Below are positions 5,250-8,644 of a DNA stretch of 8,644 nt, in pieces (the stretch's first letter is position 1; the number at the start of each line of letters is the position of its first letter). A program made the translations under genes and the position numbers. Source of the stretch: CAYRXE01 sp964428205 (lineage in GTDB: Bacteria > Patescibacteriota > Gracilibacteria > Peribacterales > Peribacteraceae); contig CAYRXE010000041.1 in NCBI GenBank assembly GCA_964428205.1, positions 1 to 8,644 of the forward strand. Direction: 5' to 3'. The notes beneath the pieces were generated by a model. It saw nothing but the letters and a program-made list of their open reading frames with translations. It was not told where the DNA came from and did not search any database.

Positions 5250-6809
5250 CTACCTTAAGGCCTCCACAACATCCGGATTCTCCGGTACCAACTCCGTGAG
5301 CTTGGTAAGAATGTCACGTGCCAACTCCATATCGATCGATGGCAATACCTCACGTCCTGCGAAGAGCAGCACTTTCACAGTCGAAGGATCCCCTTTTAAC
5401 TGTCGCTCGGTAATGTGCGGCAACATCTCTCGCAACACAGCAGCAAGTTCCTCAGGCTTTCCGAGTGATCGGTAGGACCCAGCTGCATTGGTGTATGCCA
5501 CGAGATTCTCAGGGTCGTGCTTCATCGAAACTTCGTAATGCGCGATGGCGCTCTCGAATTCCCCTTTCTGTGCATCAAGGTAGCCAAGGCCAATGTGCGC
5601 GAGGCCGTTATCCTCATCGCGATCAACAACGCGCTCGTACAAGGTCACTGTGTCTTTCCATGAATATCCGTTATCGAATGTTCTCCATCCAAAGAGCACG
5701 AGCCAGAGTCCTGTAAGGACCAACACTGCTTTTTTGAGCACGGTGCGCTTTTCGATCAAAGACACATAGATCCAGATGCACACAAGCAGGAGACCAATCA
5801 TGGGGATGTATCCGTATTTATCTGATGTCCAAAAGAGTAGTCCTGCTTTTTGTGCTGCGGTGTAGGTAGGAGCCAAGAAGAGAAAGAACCACACGGAACC
5901 GATTGCGAGCAGAGGGTCTTTTCTTTTAAGAAAGAAGAACAACGCTGCCAATCCTGCGATTAAAGCGATGATCATCGAAAGAGCAAAGATGGGATCCGCA
6001 AAAGTCACCGGAGTCTGCTGATGTAAGAACGGACTCGTGTGCCACGGAGCGATAAACCGCATGAGTTGATACGTCGTCCCCTTTGCTGCGAGCAGAATCA
6101 TCGTATCAACCCCCACTGGTGCCAAGAACTGCTGCGCACCAAGAGTGCCTATATAGATAAAGAGAAGTGATGCCAGAAGCATGGGGAGTTTTTCGATGAT
6201 CCACCTCCATGACCATGATCGACCTGTGCTGTAGTCCATCACGAGGAACAGCAGTGCCAATGGGAATGAACCAACTTTCGTAAACAGTGCAGCAATGCAC
6301 GCGACTGTCGACCAGACGAGCATCTTGGTTTGATCCCTTTCTAGGTAACGCACGTACGCATGAATACTTAGTAAGGAGAACATCGCACTCAGAAGATCTT
6401 TACGCTGCGAGGCCCAGTAGACCGCCTCGGCATTTAACGGATGAATCACAAAGACGAGAGCAGCCAAGAATGACCCAAGTCTGTGCTGTGTAAGCCTCTC
6501 TAATAATAGGAACGCTAAAACAGCGTTCGTCAGATGAAGGAGTAGATCAATCGCGTGGAATGCCGTTGAGCTCATCCCAAAGATGGCATTCGTCAGTTGC
6601 CAGGTAACCACCGTGAGTGGGATATAGAGGAGATTGCTAAATTGGCTAAAAGGAGCCAAGAACGACCCCTCTAACACCAGCGGATTTTTGAAGATAAACG
6701 TCTGATCATCTAAGTCTAAAAAGCCATTTCGGATGTGCCAGGCGTACACCAGTAAGCCTGCGAGAACGATGAGTGCCGAACAATTGCGCGTCGTGAGCAA
6801 ACGATTCAT
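5250..6809 (-). CDS. GT-C-type membrane glycosyltransferase-like protein with TPR repeats
   Basis: This 519-residue multi-pass membrane protein resembles the TMTC/bacterial TPR family of GT-C glycosyltransferases, which use polyprenyl-linked sugars on the outer face of the membrane. After a first span (about 11-25) comes an extracytoplasmic loop with LDLDD (31-35), the acidic site expected of GT-C enzymes. HPLNAEAVYWASQRKDLLS (123-141) is the hallmark 'HP-x-x-x-E-x-V-x-W-x-x-x-R-K-D' segment. DKYGYIPMIGL (330-340) matches the later conserved 'R/K-Y-x-Y-x-P-x-x-G' loop. Around ten membrane segments are visible. The C-terminus (about 402-469) holds two TPR units (NGLAHIGLGYLDAQKG..., NLVAYTNAAGSYRSLG...) and a further helical tail. 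ATG 6809 is preferred over upstream ATGs (6884, 6908), which would overlap the divergent gene and add a non-family leader. Sugar donor and acceptor are unknown. Confidence 0.8.
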   Translation of the reverse strand: MNRLLTTRNCSALIVLAGLLVYAWHIRNGFLDLDDQTFIFKNPLVLEGSFLAPFSQFSNLLYIPLTVVTWQLTNAIFGMSSTAFHAIDLLLHLTNAVLAFLLLERLTQHRLGSFLAALVFVIHPLNAEAVYWASQRKDLLSAMFSLLSIHAYVRYLERDQTKMLVWSTVACIAALFTKVGSFPLALLFLVMDYSTGRSWSWRWIIEKLPMLLASLLFIYIGTLGAQQFLAPVGVDTMILLAAKGTTYQLMRFIAPWHTSPFLHQQTPVTFADPIFALSMIIALIAGLAALFFFLKRKDPLLAIGSVWFFLFLAPTYTAAQKAGLLFWTSDKYGYIPMIGLLLVCIWIYVSLIEKRTVLKKAVLVLTGLWLVLFGWRTFDNGYSWKDTVTLYERVVDRDEDNGLAHIGLGYLDAQKGEFESAIAHYEVSMKHDPENLVAYTNAAGSYRSLGKPEELAAVLREMLPHITERQLKGDPSTVKVLLFAGREVLPSIDMELARDILTKLTELVPENPDVVEALR

Positions 6810-6882
6810 ACGAGCACAATCTACAGCATCGAGAAAGTCTAGAAACCTGTTGCATCTGGCAAAATTCGTGTAAAAATGTCTC

Positions 6883-7899
6883 ATGGAAACCCTACGACCC
6901 ATCCACAAGGACGAACTAACCGAGTTGCATTTCCATCTCGGCCAGTCTGTCGAACCTCATATTCTCTGGAGCATTGCTCACGAACAGGGCATCAAGCTCC
7001 CGAGCAAAGACTATTGGGAGTTCGTGGACCTCGTCACCCTTAATAAGAAGGAGGTGACCTGGGAGGATTATCACAAGCTCTTCCACCTGACTGAGCTTAT
7101 TCAGTCATCCCCTATCTCCATTGAACGCACACTGTACGAAGTGATCTGTGGAGCCTACCGCGCAAATAACATCACGGTCTTGGAACCATCCTTTAACCCG
7201 ATGTTCCGTAACCGCGCTGGTGAACGTGACTTGGACCAGATCATCCTTGCTGCTCTCCGTGGCATGGAACGTGCACTCGTTGAGCTCCCCACCGTTCGTG
7301 CAGGTCTCATCTTCCTCCTCGATCGTCGTCTCTCCCCAGAGCAGAACGAAATCATTTTGCACAAAGCTATTAAGTATAAGGATCGGGGTGTCCTTGGTAT
7401 CGATATTGCAGGACCAAAAGGCGATAACTTCAAATACGACGATTACATCAATATCTATAAGGAGGCGCAGGCTGCAGGCCTGAAGACCACGGTTCACACC
7501 GGTGAAGATGGAACGGTGGAAGAAATGGATCACATTATTAACATTCTCCCCCTTGATCGTCTCAACCACGGATTCCGCGCGTACACCGACAAAAATTTGA
7601 TGGCGAAAGTGAAGGACAAGAACCTCACGATGTGTTTGTGTCCTACCTCGAACATGAGTGTGAAGTTCATCACGGGTATCGATCATCTTCGAGAAGTCAT
7701 CCGCGCGTTGTACGACAACGGCGTGAAGTTCTGTGTGAACACCGACAATCCTTCGATGCTCAAGACCAACCTTCGCAAAGAAATTGCTCTCGTTGCCGAG
7801 AACAACATTCTTAATGAAGAAGAAGTGAAGCAGATGAATCGCTGGGCACGTGAAGCTGCTTGGGTCGACATGAAAAAGGAATCCAATCTTTACCTGTAA
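6883..7899 (+). CDS. Adenosine deaminase-family metallohydrolase
   Basis: This 338-residue protein has the TIM-barrel amidohydrolase layout of adenosine/AMP deaminases. Expected metal and catalytic residues are present: ELHFHL (His16, His18), VHTGE (His205 zinc ligand, Glu208 proton donor), LNHGF (His229) and CVNTDNP (Asp288 zinc ligand). CPTSN (253-257) is also conserved. Canonical members convert adenosine to inosine and ammonia in purine salvage. Three substrate-contact sites differ, however: HLDG is HLGQ, LAGDE is IAGPK, and TDDP is TDNP. The substrate could therefore be another aminopurine nucleoside or a different amine. The next gene, guaB, starts 14 bases on, supporting a purine role. 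The ATG at 6883 has no Shine-Dalgarno sequence; a TTGCAT/TAAAAA pair just upstream may be a weak promoter giving a very short leader. Confidence 0.85.
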   Translation: METLRPIHKDELTELHFHLGQSVEPHILWSIAHEQGIKLPSKDYWEFVDLVTLNKKEVTWEDYHKLFHLTELIQSSPISIERTLYEVICGAYRANNITVLEPSFNPMFRNRAGERDLDQIILAALRGMERALVELPTVRAGLIFLLDRRLSPEQNEIILHKAIKYKDRGVLGIDIAGPKGDNFKYDDYINIYKEAQAAGLKTTVHTGEDGTVEEMDHIINILPLDRLNHGFRAYTDKNLMAKVKDKNLTMCLCPTSNMSVKFITGIDHLREVIRALYDNGVKFCVNTDNPSMLKTNLRKEIALVAENNILNEEEVKQMNRWAREAAWVDMKKESNLYL

Positions 7900-7913
7900 C
7901 TCCCCTCTTTCGT

Positions 7914-8644
7914 ATGGCTAGCAAGAAACAGTCTTCGGTAAAAATTCTCCCAGATGCCGGTGTGACGTTCGATGACGTCTTGCTGCTCCCGGGTTACACC
8001 GACTTCAGTCGTAAAGAGGTGGATCTCTCTGTCGCGTTGCATCCGAAGATTATGCTCAAAATGCCTGTGGTGTCGTCTCCTATGGATACCGTCACCGAGG
8101 CAGATATGGCCATTATGATGGCAAAGAACGGAGGTCTTGGCATCATTCACCGTAATTTGAGCATCGACGCACAGGTGGCAATTGTTCGCGAAGTAAAAGG
8201 AATGTCGGTCACGAATCCATCTGCAGCATCCGTAGACGCAGAAGCAAACTTGCTCGTTGGTGCAGCTGTGGGAGTGGGAGAAGATTTTGAAGAACGCGTA
8301 CAGAAGCTGATCACGAACGATGTTGATCTTCTTTGCATCGACTCCGGTCACGGCAACACGTCTATCCAGATCGAAGCTATCAAGCGCATCAAAGAAATTG
8401 CTCCTCGCATTCCTGTCATGGCCGGTAACGTCGCCACTGCAGAGGGCGCACGCAATCTTGCGAAAGCTGGTGCCGACATCATCCGCGTAGGAATGGGCCC
8501 AGGAAGCATCTGCACCACGCGCATCATCACCGGTATGGGGGTGCCACAGCTCACAGCCGTGATGGAGGCAGTCAAAGGAGTCGAAGGTACGAACTGCAAA
8601 GTGATTGCTGATGGTGGTATTCGCCAAATGGGAGACATCGCCAA
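7914..8644 (+). CDS. guaB: IMP dehydrogenase lacking CBS domains, 5' part
   Basis: The frame is open from ATG 7914 to the window end (243 codons plus 2 bases); the 3' end lies outside. The enzyme oxidises IMP to XMP with NAD, the committed step to GMP. Motifs are TFDDVLLLPGY (18-28), PVVSSPMDTVTEA (51-63), GGLGIIHRN (73-81), the NAD-site loop region at 142-150, VMAGNVAT (168-175), VGMGPGSICTTR (192-203) with catalytic Cys200, and ADGGIR (232-237). The tandem CBS module that normally sits between the HRN motif and the LVVGAAVG strand is absent; a roughly 30-residue linker (82-112) replaces it. GMP reductase is also CBS-free, but GMGVPQLTA after the Cys loop reads more like IMP dehydrogenase (GVGVPQ) than GMP reductase (GVGYPQ). 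The pyrimidine-rich sequence before the ATG has no Shine-Dalgarno. Probably co-transcribed with the deaminase gene. Confidence 0.9.
   Translation, partial: MASKKQSSVKILPDAGVTFDDVLLLPGYTDFSRKEVDLSVALHPKIMLKMPVVSSPMDTVTEADMAIMMAKNGGLGIIHRNLSIDAQVAIVREVKGMSVTNPSAASVDAEANLLVGAAVGVGEDFEERVQKLITNDVDLLCIDSGHGNTSIQIEAIKRIKEIAPRIPVMAGNVATAEGARNLAKAGADIIRVGMGPGSICTTRIITGMGVPQLTAVMEAVKGVEGTNCKVIADGGIRQMGDIA

Noticed and set aside
6810..6908. N-terminal extension of the GT-C/TPR protein to ATG 6908 or 6884
   Set aside because: It would overlap the start of the divergent deaminase gene. The first membrane span with the usual short cytoplasmic leader begins at ATG 6809.
7105..7686. Open frame antisense to the deaminase gene
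   Set aside because: The sense strand encodes all metal-binding motifs of the deaminase family. The antisense product has no recognisable domain.
7890..8627. Open frame of 245 codons opposite guaB
   Set aside because: It is Cys/His-rich only because it reads the reverse of guaB codons. The sense strand carries clear IMP dehydrogenase motifs.
1..8644. CRISPR array, insertion sequence or prophage
   Set aside because: No regularly spaced repeats, no transposase or integrase motifs, and no terminal inverted repeats flanking a gene were seen.

Overview
The window is a gene-dense stretch of bacterial chromosome of about average GC content, with short AT-rich spacers. Gene order and several traits (compact proteins, an IMP dehydrogenase without CBS domains, few Shine-Dalgarno sequences, AT-rich palindromic spacers) would fit an uncultured small-genome bacterium such as a member of the Candidate Phyla Radiation (Patescibacteria). 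This is an inference from style, not from a marker gene. No mobile element, CRISPR array or phage gene is visible.

Layout from left to right. Positions 1-411 are the 3' end of priA (replication restart helicase). A 15-bp inverted repeat follows at once. Then comes an aquaporin/MIP-family channel gene (518-1126, +), which ends at a hairpin terminator shared with a convergent SpoU-type RNA 2'-O-methyltransferase gene (1170-1631, -). Further genes on the minus strand are an unrecognised 190-residue protein with its own candidate promoter and strong terminator, then frr (ribosome recycling factor) and pyrH (UMP kinase), which form a pyrH-frr operon. Upstream of pyrH, a divergent extended -10 promoter drives tRNA-Arg(TCT) on the plus strand. 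Two small unrecognised genes (3938-4180 and 4164-4511), the second encoding a single-span membrane protein, overlap and form an AT-richer island.

The right half holds a minus-strand pair: a 519-residue GT-C-type multi-pass membrane protein with C-terminal TPR repeats, and 9 nt downstream a C39-like cysteine peptidase with an intact Cys/His/Asp set. Divergently, on the plus strand, lie an adenosine-deaminase-family hydrolase and, 14 nt later, a CBS-less IMP dehydrogenase (guaB) that runs off the window. These two probably form a purine salvage/interconversion unit.

The points most worth following up are: the CBS-less GuaB; the deaminase, which keeps its metal site but has changed three substrate-contact positions; the aquaporin, whose second NPA motif lacks the selectivity-filter arginine; and a perfect hairpin that presents the peptidase start codon in its loop. 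I do not see a clear new multi-gene system. The GT-C/peptidase pair and the small overlapping pair are the best candidates for undescribed biology.
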